DNA of 64,000 nt from Lethocerus indicus (lineage: Eukaryota > Arthropoda > Insecta > Hemiptera > Belostomatidae): assembly GCA_019843655.1 (NCBI GenBank), contig JACDQD010000009.1, forward strand, positions 5,293,204 through 5,357,203, in the 5' to 3' direction. Positions 51,249-62,026 of this stretch are shown one piece after another. A program made the position numbers and the translations under genes. Position 1 is the stretch's first letter. Every line of letters starts with the position of its first letter. A model generated the notes under the pieces. That model was not told the origin of the DNA and made no database searches. It was given only the letters and a program-made list of their open reading frames with translations.

Positions 51249-53988
51249 AAACAGGAGGACTCTCCCCTACTCCCAGTCCTCCCAGTGGACCGGTCCACAA
51301 CACTTTACCTTCGTTAAAAGTTTCGTTCAGGACGACGCGTCCTTCAAATTCCGACGTCTCGTCGCATTTCGATTGATACTACTATAGGTGAAATTACATT
51401 CCCGACTCTGTATATAAAATTCCGAATTTTCCCACTATATTAAGGAGACGTAGATTCTCCTTCATTAAATGTTGTTATTTGAGTTAGAAAAAGTAAGGTC
51501 ATAAATTTACGAATTTTCGTAATAAAGTTCCGAGTTCACCGGCGATTAGTATCCTCGAAAAGAAACCGAACATCTCGATTTCCGTCATTCGTTCCGCTTT
51601 CGGTTTATTATACGGACGAGGAAAAATAAAGCCATAAATTGGCCCCGGCCGGATGCGGACCGCGGCCCCTCCGTCGGGGCAATAATTTACTCCGAAATTT
51701 GTCGTAGGTCCGAAGAGAGGGGACCGCGCGTAAATATCCGCCGCGGTCGTACATAGGAAGGAAGGAAAAGGACGAGGGCGGCCCGGGGACGCGGAAATGC
51801 AAATCCGATCGAAGATATCTCGCGCGTCCGATCCCCGATAGGTCCGGCGGCGGCCGCATAAAACACAGAGCCGTCATCCGGTTTCCTCGATGGCGGAGGA
51901 AGTGGAAATCGGAACGGGCCGGGCCGCTCGGAAGACCGAATTAATCAGGGCTGATGTATTTTGACGTGGGCTAGAACGGGGAATATCGTCTGTTTGGACG
52001 TAACCCGAAACGGAAACAATGGCATGCGCCGGTCCCCGACAACAATGCATCCCCCTCTCTCTCTCGCTCTATCTCTCTCTCGGACGTCCCATTGTTCGGG
52101 GCCCCGCCGCCCCCATTGTGTACCGCCCCGGGGCCGAGACCGCCGCCGCCCCCGCCCATCAATTCCCCGCCCCCGTCAACCCCGCCAACCGGCCGGAGCC
52201 AGACGCGGTGGCCCCGAATGCCCTATTATATAATTAGCATTTCCGCGTAAAATGAATTATACCGCAATTACGGGGCGTTTGCTTGGCTGTCATTTCGGGC
52301 CACCGGACACCCCGGACTGTCTTTGTCGGGGGGATTTACAGTGGGCCGGCCCTCGCTAATTGCACCGGCCTCTCCGACACACGGACTCTAATGCCGCACC
52401 CGCAACTCGATCATTATCAAACAATGGCCAACCTACCGACGCAACGGCCAAACCAGAATGCTAACTCTACCATATCGTACGTCAAAATACGGAAATACAG
52501 CCTACGTTTTTTTTCATTCCCGTAGCTTCGGACTCCATTTGAGCTCGAAACACTGCTTACGCAGGATAGGATTTCATCCGGGGGTCCTCAATTTCAGGAT
52601 AATATTAGAGGGCTTCTCACTTCCCGAATTGTTCCACCCGAAGGTGCAGAGGAGGTACGCGCGGAGGAGACGCAGTACGGTACTAGATGGACGAAGTGAT
52701 TTCAATATTCAGTCGGGCTACTCGGAATATTATTTGTATGACCCAAGATCGTCTGCGGTTCGCTGAATTGGTCGATATTATTATTACAATATCCGTAGTT
52801 CGGAGGAGTTGTGCAGAGGGTATTGGGCGATAGGTCAATTTAGACGAGCTGTACGGCGGGCTCGGCGGGCGCCATTGGAGCCTGCCCCGATGTAGGGGGT
52901 TAATTAAATTGCGCTAATAGAGTGGAAATTTTGTGCAATAGTGTAAAAATGCAAATGAACCCACCGGCCCGGACTGCCCCGGGCATTTAGTTGCGGCCCA
53001 CCGCCCCAACACCGCCCCCTTCCAACCCCCATAACACTCCGCGTTTACGTTTATTCATCTCTATCTCTCTTTTTCCCACTCTCCGTTTTATCTCGGGGCG
53101 TTAATTTTTTTTTCTCTGCCGGATTATACAATAAAAGTAAGTTCGACAAATTGAAGAGTACACGAATTTCGAACCGATTCCTACGGAACGCTTGTATCGT
53201 GTTTCATAATATTGCAGGTTCAAATTAATTTTCCGTTACTTGGGTATAAAACGCATTATATCATAGTATTGTTCCAAACATAAAAATACGGGCATTTTTT
53301 CAGCATTGCTCTTCGGTAGTTATATGCGTTGATGCCCCTTGAGTAATTTATATAAAATCTGATCACACGTCTAAATATATTAGAATATAGTGTACGGTAG
53401 GCATTTATGACAATTGGCTCCGTTCATTTATTTTAAGAAAAGATTAATTTTTTCATAAGAAAATGAAAGATATGTTAAAACCGTAATAATGTAATATCCG
53501 ATTTCGATGTGCGATAGCTACAAATATGCAAGGGATTTTGGGATACAGGTAATACCTACATAATAGGTATTTAAATTTAATCAATTTTTCATTATTCTTT
53601 GTTCATAATTAAATTCAAGTTTCGTTCGATGACCGATCGTGAAAGTTTTCCGGGAAAGACATCAATCGGGACCTTCGGCTCCTTCTGAGCGCACTTGGCA
53701 CTGATTCAATTATTAGTGCCCCAGACGGCTCAAAGCGAAGTCGAAGAAACAGTTCCTCTGGTGAGGACCCGCGCGCCGAAACGTCGAAAACCGTTCCACA
53801 AGCCCGGAGGCCTCCGGGCGGGAAGTTCAGAGGGAATTAATGGGGAAAACAGGCGGCCTATTAGAGGGCGGTATGCGCTGGATTTGAGCGTACGGCTCGC
53901 TGTTCAACTTCGCGGATCAACCGGCGAAATTTCTAAACAGCCCAATTTCGAGTCTATAATCAGTTCGGGAATAGTTTCCCGTGGCCCG
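51249..53988. other. Gene-free stretch
   Basis: A very GC- and CpG-rich block spans about 51610-52420, including a short CT array at 52054-52082, with a second at about 52840-53040. AT-rich DNA fills 53060-53640. Frames in the block overlap on both strands and encode low-complexity Pro/Arg or Gly peptides. Confidence 0.55.
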
Positions 53989-54019
53989 GAGAGGAGAGAG
54001 AGAGAGAGCGAGGGAGAGG

Positions 54020-54073
<54 letters not shown>
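53989..54073. repeat. (GA)n microsatellite
   Basis: An almost pure GA array of about 85 bases with two short GCGAGG/GGGG interruptions near its start. Purines lie on the plus strand. It follows a GC-rich patch and is one of the two longest dinucleotide arrays here. Confidence 0.97.
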
Positions 54074-54077
<4 letters not shown>

Positions 54078-54554
54078 AGCCGCGGGGCTATCTCGGATAT
54101 TTGTCTTTATTACCACAGTTTTCCCCTGAGAGACTCTGATGTCGGTCAAAAACTCCTCCCCCCCCCGCTTCCAAACACTGTCGCAAACTTTTTTTTATAC
54201 TTCCCTTCCAGCTTCCAAACTCGTCCAATATATTTTCGCTTCCGAAAGTACTTTCCTCTCATTTTATGCATAAAAATTGTAAATACGGCAGTACGAATCT
54301 GAAATCTTTCCCCGTGCTTTTATATAATATTATGAGCACAACGGGCCCGATGTAACTTCATATCTGTCCTGATGGTCGAAGTAACGGACTTATATGCGTT
54401 AATTTATATAATATTCGTAAATGATTAATGCTTCAGAAACGCCAAAATAACACGGATATATTTTTAAGTCATTTAACATCTCTTTTCCTATTCTGGAGAC
54501 ATTGTTCATTATGACGACATTCAAATTTTTCATGAGATTATTTCATTGTTTCAG

Positions 54555-54607
54555 GATTCCCATCGTAAATGACCGCGGCGCTGATGGCGGAAAGATAAAA
54601 CCTGGAT
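54555..54607 (+). CDS. Candidate internal exon, 53 nt
   Basis: A pyrimidine-rich acceptor (TTTCATTGTTTCAG) ends at 54554, and GAT|GTGAGT at 54607/54608 is a good donor. Only one plus-strand frame is open, reading IPIVNDRGADGGKIKPG after one leading base. That frame accepts two bases from the previous exon, which is what the candidate exon at 25579-25625 leaves in one of its frames. The intron would be about 29 kb. A non-coding 5' exon is equally possible. The protein was not recognised. Confidence 0.35.
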
Positions 54608-55524
54608 GTGAGTTAAATCTCTTTATTCCAACAAAAAACACTCGAGTCGAGTTCGAGTCAACGCTGCAGCTTTAATTAATTCTACGCGTTGACACCGCTT
54701 AAAATGCACACGACATTGCTGGATGTAACGGTGGTGGATCGATTGAATATTTAAGTATCGAACAAAATGTGGAATATCCCAATCATTAGTCATACCGCTT
54801 CAAGACACTGATAAATTGAGAAATAATTGTACGGAACTAATTATCTGAAAATATTAAGAATATACCACAACGATAACACGATTTACCATTGATTGATTTA
54901 TTACTTTCACTAACTACATCATTTTAACCACATTAAGACATTATGAATATTTATTTCATTAAATTAATAAAGTATTTAAATACATATAATGCATTCAATA
55001 GGCCGTCTCGAAGGCCCTACTATATTTCTACAAAAGACTATTTTTCATCAATTTTAAAAATGCATTGCTCTAATCCATTTCATCCCCTATGCCTCGGCCT
55101 TTTTGTTAGGAATTTGTCTGTCTGGTAACCATAATATCTGTAATATAGGTCAGTTCAGTAAATCCGGGCCTATAGTTGAATATCATAGCAATGGAATGCT
55201 ACAAATGTCATTATCCAGTGCCGGCCTGGAGTAGGACGAAATAAACGGTCGGAAGAGGAATGTCGCGTGTCTGAACACGACCTTTATTTATCTCCGATTG
55301 TCGAGCCAATTAATTGGGGGTTTGTTGTAAAACGGCCTTGAAATTTCACTCAACGATTGACTTATCGCCCGACTTATCGCGTATTTTAATTGTTCCAATT
55401 GCCAGGATGCGTTCGCAACGCGGCTCGCTGTGGCAACAATTTAAAAAGGAGCATCGGACGGAATTGTCCCGGCGGGAATGATTTAATTCCACGGTTTAGA
55501 TTGAGTTGGCGGAAGCCTCGCATT
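54608..55524. other. Gene-free stretch
   Basis: AT-rich DNA, with a GC-rich patch beginning about 55400. No repeat or gene was recognised. It would be intronic if the exon at 54555-54607 is real. Confidence 0.5.
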
Positions 55525-55741
55525 AGAGAGAGAGAGAGGGAGAGGGAGAGGGAGAGAGAGAGAGAGAGAGGAGGGTGGGAAAGGGAGCGAGAGAGAGGGA
55601 GGGAGGGAGAGTACGGTGGGTCAGTTTAGCCTCGGGGACAAGACGGGAAATCCGCATTGGGGGGCATTGCGGCCCCCGGGGCTACGTAATAGCCGCACTC
55701 GCTCCCTCCCTCCCTCCCTCCCTCCATCTCTCTCCCTCCCT
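55525..55741. repeat. Paired GA and CTCC arrays in a CpG-rich spacer
   Basis: A GA-rich array at 55525-55611 ends in GAGGGAGGGAGGGAG (55596-55610). A complementary (CTCC)n array follows at 55698-55741. The two can pair as an inverted repeat of about 15 bp or more around a GC-rich spacer of roughly 90 bases. Both parts are simple repeats, so independent growth is possible. Confidence 0.85.
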
Positions 55742-57217
55742 AAGGACCCCAGCATTGTTTCCAGTTTACCGATGTCCACGGGCAGGAAGGAGCCCCACTG
55801 TACACCGTGACTTTAGTCCGACCGCCCAGGCTTATTTATAGAATGTTCGCCCAGATTTACAAAGATAGGCGGATTCCATAAAAACTAACCATAAGAAGAA
55901 CAAAAAATTTCAAATATTACTTTTTCAATATATTTCCATTGTAGTCGTGGAAATTCCAAGGAGCCTGAAAAAATGTCAAACCTTCACCATGTTGGTATTA
56001 TAACACCGCTAGACATTTAGGTTCAACATGTTACTTTAACAATGCGTTGACAGTGATGACAGGCTCTAGTTTCGGCGGTGGCGAGAAGCCGAAACCAATT
56101 TAGCAAATAACCGAGCCGGCCGGTCGGGACGGCAGATTTAGTCCGGGGTCAACGAACCTGTTTATAATGAAATGTCCGAGCTTCCCTTTACACTGCCGGC
56201 GCACTGTACACCCGGGATTATTTCTGAAATAAAATAAATTTTACAGTTCGCCATAACTTGGGGGTGTTTAAAATATATTTGAGCATGAATTTTTGTAATT
56301 TGTAGTTGTATTGGGAATCGTTAGAAATTCGCAGAATGTAACTGTTGGAACTACGCATTACTGGTTGGAGGACAATAGACAGTTTATTTGCTACAATTAT
56401 TCTATTGTTCTTTCCCATCCTACACGGTCTTAAACTGGGAGTTGATACGTTTGAGCACCGGGGGTTGGATGGAGGCTTCCTCGGTTCAAGTTTACGATGA
56501 ATTTACTGCACGTGATAAAACCCTCCGACTTTGAAGGGAGGTGGGGGCGCCTCACTCCTCTTACAGACAACTTCTGTTGGGAACTTCGGATTTATCTCTA
56601 CTCCCTCCCTACTGGGAAACTCGGAGAAAACTCAACAGAGCAATTTTCGCCGCGTACAATTCACTCGTTACAGTTCATGAATCATTTGTAAAGAATTTAG
56701 GCCCGCACCTCGCCGTTGAAAGGAACGCTGCCAAATATTATTTCCAACCGCCGTTTCGGATTGTGTAAAATGTTAACAACGATATTGATCAACATCGAGG
56801 ATGGCGGGGATTATATAAAATATGATATAGTTATTAATACTTAATTATGTTCTTTAAATCAGTAAGCAATATTGTCTTCATCATATTATCGCCGATGGTG
56901 AATGTTGTTACGGTGAAATATTACAAGCCCGCTGTGATGATAGTTCTAAAACAATACACATCGCGGTTCAACAACGTATTGAAAATCAAGCACATTAAAA
57001 AGCACACAAACGTTTAGCTTGGCAGGACAACGACTTCCACCTCCTTTCTGGGCCTCAATCTGTTGACATCAGCGGTCGAGATTTTTAAACAATGACGCGA
57101 TCCGGGCCCATTCGCTCGGCAGAGCGACAGTTTTACATACTCTGTTGGGCGTATGACGCAGCGTTATCAAATTAATATTTATCGAGGATATGTCCGTATT
57201 CGGCGCGCCGTGTTAAT
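55742..57217. other. Gene-free stretch
   Basis: AT-rich DNA with small GC-rich patches near 56090-56220 and 57090-57210. It contains the repeat-tail fragment at 56078-56096. No gene was recognised. Confidence 0.5.
56078..56096 (+). repeat. GCCGAA-tail repeat fragment, copy B
   Basis: GTGGCGAGAAGCCGAAACC matches the minus strand of 14129-14147 at 17 of 19 positions and resembles 61935-61953. Upstream TTTCGGC at 56070-56076 makes a 7-bp inverted repeat with GCCGAAA. The limits of the parent element are not visible. Confidence 0.5.
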
Positions 57218-57529
57218 ATGCCGGCGTCGATTCCGGGACTAGTGACCTCGGGACCCATCATCGGTTATGTTCCTCCTATCGTCCTGGCCGGTCAGAAGAA
57301 GAAAAGCCGAATGCCGGCCCCTGGAGGCCGCCGAGTGAGGTTACGGCCTCGGAATAGCAATGAACCGGCGGGGCCCCTTCAGGATTTTGAACTATGCAGA
57401 CATGTTAGGGGCGGGGGGCAGGGGGTTTCTGCCCCCACCATCGCTAATGTCTTCATAAATGTGCCCCATCCGTGGACGAGGCGCGTGTCCTACCGCCCGA
57501 TCCGTAGTTTCAGCCCAGAACATAGCTAG
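57218..57529 (+). other. Open frame of 103 codons in a GC-rich island
   Basis: An ATG frame starting MPASIPGLVTSGPIIGYV has a basic cluster GQKKKSRMPAPGGRRVRLRP that would suit a nuclear or nucleic-acid-binding protein. There is no recognised domain, no Kozak-like support, and the island composition favours long frames. A donor-like CGA|GTGAGG at 57332-57337 could end an exon. Treated as a weak hypothesis. Confidence 0.12.
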
Positions 57530-58143
57530 TTGCCGAGGTTAAACACAATAGATGTAACGTATCGAAATCATTCCGTCGAATCGCCCCCAATGAAAGCGAG
57601 TAGAAAGATAAACCATCTATATAATGATTTATCATTGATAGCGGCAATGGGTAATTACTCTTAAATTAATTTTGTCATTCCTTGCCTCGAAAACCTTCCG
57701 ATATTATAGCAATAATTAGAATTCGATTAAGAATCTGGGCTGTCCAATACTTACGCTTACTAAAACTCGAGGTATATTTCTCGATTAAGTATATATTTAT
57801 TATTCTGGTTTCAAATCGAAATTCCCCTTTCAATGATTAAAAGGGGTTTTATAATCATTTGAAAACAGGTGATAGTACAAAGGAGGCCGTGGATATTTTA
57901 AGCGGGAGGGCATAACTCTGGGTCCCGGGGTAAACAAGGGAAATGTATTAATTAAAGGGGCGTCTCGGTGATGAGGGAGGAAAAGTGCGCCGTGCAGGGT
58001 GAGGAATCAGAGCGGCGACGCGGGGCTCGGGGGGCTACACGGCTAATGGCCCTCATATCGATTCTTCACCGCCCCCGCACCCGCCCCCATCCAACCCTCC
58101 ACCATCCCTTATGCAAATCACAATGGCGACCGCACAACAACAC
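57530..58143. other. Gene-free stretch
   Basis: AT-rich to about 57900, then a GC-rich island. No feature beyond composition was seen. Confidence 0.5.
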
Positions 58144-58285
58144 GCTCTCTCTCTCTCGCTCCTTCTCGCTCGTCATCCCGCTCACTCTCTCTCTCGCTCT
58201 CTCGCCCGCACGATATCACTCCATCTCCCTCCCTCTCACCAAACCACCCCCCTTACCCACCCCTCTCTCCCTCTCGCTCTCCGTC
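58144..58285. repeat. CT-rich microsatellite region
   Basis: Interrupted CT arrays at 58144-58205 and further CT-rich sequence to about 58285, with CG and CCC interruptions. It lies in a C-rich island that continues to about 58530. Confidence 0.88.
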
Positions 58286-58342
58286 GGCACTTCACACCTG
58301 GCCCTGTCTTCCGCGCATGACGACACCCCCCACCCTCGCTAT

Positions 58343-58364
58343 CGCCGCCGCCGCCGCCGCCGCC
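58343..58364. repeat. (CCG)7 microsatellite
   Basis: A pure CCG run within a C-rich island. It encodes poly-Ala, poly-Pro or poly-Arg depending on frame and so explains part of the overlapping open frames. Confidence 0.95.
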
Positions 58365-59899
58365 ACCCCCGCTGCTCGGGGGTTCAATAAATCCCAAATC
58401 CTCCCCCTCGACACCATCCCTCCCCGTCATCCCCAACCCCCTTCGGCCGCTAATATCTCCCCGCTATACTACCGGGCCACTACGCCAGTTGAGACGGTCT
58501 CGGACGCTGTCCTAGACCTTGCGCCGTATGAATATTAATACAGTCCTACTGGCTGTGGGGGTGGGTGGAAATGAATGCGGGGCAAACATGTAAATTGCTT
58601 GACCCGGATTTGGCGTCTTTTTTTCCACGCCGGTATTACAACAGATTACGTCAATAATGGATGTTGGATTCCATGCTACGATGCAGTGATATTGGCAGCT
58701 ATTCAGTTAAGAGAATAGCATTTATCTATTATTTAATTTGCACTTAATTATTTCTCCTCTTGGCCAGACGAAATATTAACGTACATTATAAATCACAAAG
58801 GTATGCGAGAATTTCCTGGGAAATTCTACCTCGTATTTAACGAATGAAATTGATCTTATTATACACGGGTTATATGTAGCTAATGGGGGTTATTAGAATT
58901 GGCGCAATAATGTCCGTTCGATGTTAACAGAGCAGAATTTGCTCTAATTATTAAGCACGGGCGCCATCGGGTCACGTATAATTGCTACCTGGGGACAGGC
59001 TACAACAACAGGAAAAAAACCATGTAAATTAGTAGTTCCGAGCAGAGTTTGGCTTGTCCAAGCCAGTTCATGATTTTCTTCGCGAATTAAATCACTCAAT
59101 TCTTATAACAGTTTACCCGATTCTTCTTTAGAATACATCGGTATACTGCGGATATAACGTTGATTAAAAACTGAGCGCAGGATAGCTGTTAACAGTTTTG
59201 TAAAATACCGAACGGTGTTGATGCGAAGGGAGCGTTTTCGTGGTGCGGGTCCCTCCCTTTTATGCTAATGGCGGGCTCTCCCCGGCCAAGGCCCTGAGTA
59301 ATATGCCTACGAGATGCATATTAATGGCACTCTGTGTTTAACGAAGTATACAGTCGCGAAATAATTCAATCGCGCCATTCTTCCCGAGGGCGGCCCTCGA
59401 GTGGAGGAGGACCCCCCAGCCGCCCCCAAAAAGATGTGATCTTGTCCAATCCGGTGACGTGCTTAAACGAATTATTTAACTCCGCATATTGTTCTGGAAT
59501 CACACGGACCAGCACAATGCCTTCAACATAATTAACAGGTAAAACAGCAACCATAACGCTTAACTCTTTTAACGTTAATTTCACGGAGGCCTACACCTAA
59601 CATGAAGAACTCAGTTTATTTTTCTACATACCAGACCATCAATAAAACACCAAAATTTAAAAACAATGTGGTAATTATCATTTTTAACAAGACAATCTTA
59701 ATAATATACTGAAAATTAAGAACATCATATTTAATATTGGCAATTGTGATAGATTTATATATACATTTTTTTAACTTTGATTAAAATTCTATCAAGTTCT
59801 TTCTGTCTAGTCAGACATTATGAAGAATAAAATATATTTTCCTTTTAAGTACTTGGTGTGTATATATTAAATAAAGAATTTAACACTAATTCCCGGTAG
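58365..59899. other. Gene-free stretch
   Basis: A GC-rich tail to about 58540 is followed by AT-rich DNA with one GC-rich patch at 59230-59430. A palindrome of AGAATTTCC/GGAAATTCT with two central bases lies at 58808-58827. No gene was recognised. Confidence 0.5.
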
Positions 59900-60060
59900 G
59901 ATCGCGTGATAATGTGGGAAGAACCAAGGTTGGCAGGATCCTGGGATTTCGGGGTCCATCGGAAGCATTTTTGCTCTCTTCTTCTGGGACACTCTCGGGT
60001 GTTCCAACGTTTTGGAACTCTTACCGTTTCCATCGTCAGGACCCGGACTCCAGTGAATAA
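59900..60060 (-). repeat. Retroelement-tail-like fragment
   Basis: Read on the minus strand it contains CCTGACGATGGAAACGGTAA and GAGTTCCAAAACGTTGGAAC. This CTGACGATG...AAACG(T) arrangement with a short inverted repeat (TTCCAA/TTGGAA) is typical of conserved tails found near the 3' ends of invertebrate LINE-derived repeats. Only one copy is in the window and its ends are not defined, so the limits are approximate. Confidence 0.4.
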
Positions 60061-61856
60061 GGTTTCTCCATGTTTGTTGTTATTATTAATAATTTATAAT
60101 CGCCGCTTTACACGGAACTTTTGTAACAAATGAATGTTACAGTTTCAGACTTCTGTGAATTTTCCTGTGACCAAGAGAGTGAGCGCGGGCGCCATTAGGT
60201 CTGGTGTAATTACTGGTTGGGGACGGACAAAAAAAAGAAAAACAGAAAGGGAAAAAAAGAGAGCAAAAGGGAGAAATTAGAAGTTGGCGGCTGAAGACGA
60301 CTGGTTCAAGTCCGAAGCCGGGGCCGGGGGGGCGACCCATGATTTATCGCCCCTCTCTCAACTTTAATGTTTCCCCGATGCCGAGTGAGAGCCGCTTTTC
60401 TTACCCCCGCCAACCCCCCCGTTACCCCCCATTACTTATGGCCGAGGCTTCCCCCTACTGACAACGGGGTTTCCGCGGTCATGCCCTCAGCGGAGAAGAT
60501 TCATCCCCCTTCCGGAGAAAACTTTTCTCCCCCTGTATTCTTTCCCGATATTAAGCCCGGCAAGAATTAAATTTTTTCCTCAATACTTAATTCTCGACTG
60601 CCAATAACGTCCCGTCGAAAGGTGTTATTTATCCGCTCGATTGGGCCGAGAAAAATAACGCGAAATAACATTTTTATAAATTCTTCGCTCACTAGACCCA
60701 ATAGTACGTTCGCAATATTGTCCAACAAAAATATCACTAAATAACACAAATTGAAATTCAATTATTCTGAAAATCATTAGAATAAAGCAAAAGTTAATAC
60801 CGAATGTAGACAGATTGTTGCACAACATAAGGAATACTATCTTGACCACTCTATAGAAGTTGGTATTTTTATTTCAACGATTAATTTGATTATGTTTGTA
60901 ATGTAGAATATATTAATAATAGAAAATAAATATATTTGAAACTGCTTTGACCTCGGTATCCATTCAATATTTTAAAAAATGCAGAACCCTCTCCTCCATC
61001 CCCCAACATATACGTCAGTTCAGACTATTGTCCAGGACTATTCCCGGAGTTTAATCGGTTATTGATATAGGACGGAATCGGCGTAGAGTGCACACACAGA
61101 GATGGTCGGTGGTCAGTGCATTCTGCGGTTATGGTAGTTCCGCTTTAAGCTGACAGAACTCGTGGGGGGTTGGCGGGGGGTCGCGAGCGCGTAGGGATGA
61201 AGCGGGTTACTTTGCATCTTCATGAATGTTTCATGAGAGCGTCCCTCCCCGCCCCCGCCGACGCCGCCCCCGCCTCCCCATTGTACTACACCACACCACA
61301 TGACTCACTTTCCTACTCATTGTTTACTAAACTAGATTTGGTCCCGTTTTGTCCCGGAGCGCAAGAAAGGATTTTCTGCCGCCACCATTACCGGGGGGCT
61401 GAGCCGCCCCCACGCGGGATTTCACCCGACACACCTCTCGGTGTTCTTGACACCTGGCAAAAATTTCAATACTACAATACAAAACAACAGGGTGAAGGAG
61501 GGCGGGGGGTAGAGGTGCTCAAATCTCCCTTAATCCCGTATGAATTACTATTTGGCTGACACCACTTAATTTACATTATTAGTTTCAAACTACAATTACG
61601 AGAACTCTACTGTAGAGTGTACGAATATTTATGAACATTTGCGTCCGTAATTCATGTCGCCGGACAATATCGAATGTCATCGAAAACTATATAATTATTT
61701 CGATTATATCTGTATCGTGGAGGCAACTTGGCAAGTTTTGTGGTTACACTGTCTCCTCTGGTTGGTTCGGTCACTTTCGGCAGTTTGGTTTTTTTTTGGG
61801 CCATCCTCACTGCACTGTCACTGTCACTTGTACTGCGGTCGTTCGTCCGTTTGTCG

Positions 61857-61860
<4 letters not shown>
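60061..61860. other. Gene-free stretch
   Basis: A GC-rich patch lies at 60290-60550, AT-rich DNA fills 60560-61120, and a second patch with G-runs and GCCCCCG words lies at 61160-61450. Frames in these patches have no recognised domain. Confidence 0.5.

Positions 61861-61902
<42 letters not shown>
61861..61902. repeat. (TA)21 microsatellite
   Basis: An uninterrupted TA run of 42 bases that abuts the repeat-tail and hairpin-family sequences on its right within about 20-85 bases. It may be the simple-repeat end of that insertion. Confidence 0.97.
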
Positions 61903-61903
<1 letters not shown>

Positions 61904-61924
61904 GTGTCTTGTTATTGTAACACC

Positions 61925-61953
61925 GCTACTGAAGATGGCAAGCAGCCGAAACC
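61925..61953 (+). repeat. GCCGAA-tail repeat fragment, copy C
   Basis: GCTACTGAAGATGGCAAGCA followed by GCCGAAACC. It matches the minus strand of 14129-14157 at most positions. It lies between a TA microsatellite and an inverted copy of the hairpin family, so the two short repeats may belong to one composite element. Confidence 0.6.
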
Positions 61954-61985
61954 GGTGGGCTCCGGAGAGGTCGAATCTCCCAGAG

Positions 61986-62026
61986 ATTCCAACCCCTCGC
62001 AGACCACAAAACAGGTATTTTGTGGT
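61986..62026 (-). repeat. Hairpin repeat family, copy 4 (inverted)
   Basis: The reverse complement of 61986-62017 equals 9611-9642 over all 32 bases. A 9-bp inverted repeat ACCACAAAA/TTTTGTGGT (62003-62011 and 62018-62026) with six central bases is formed from the TTTTGTGGT end of the core. This is a different arm from those folded back in copies 1 and 2. Confidence 0.8.

Noticed and set aside
52362..52372. AATTGCAC, the seed of miR-92
   Set aside because: Eight bases only, and no precursor-like fold around it.
60302..60314. GGTTCAAGTCC, like a tRNA B box
   Set aside because: No A box at the right distance and no cloverleaf; not a tRNA or tRNA-derived SINE.
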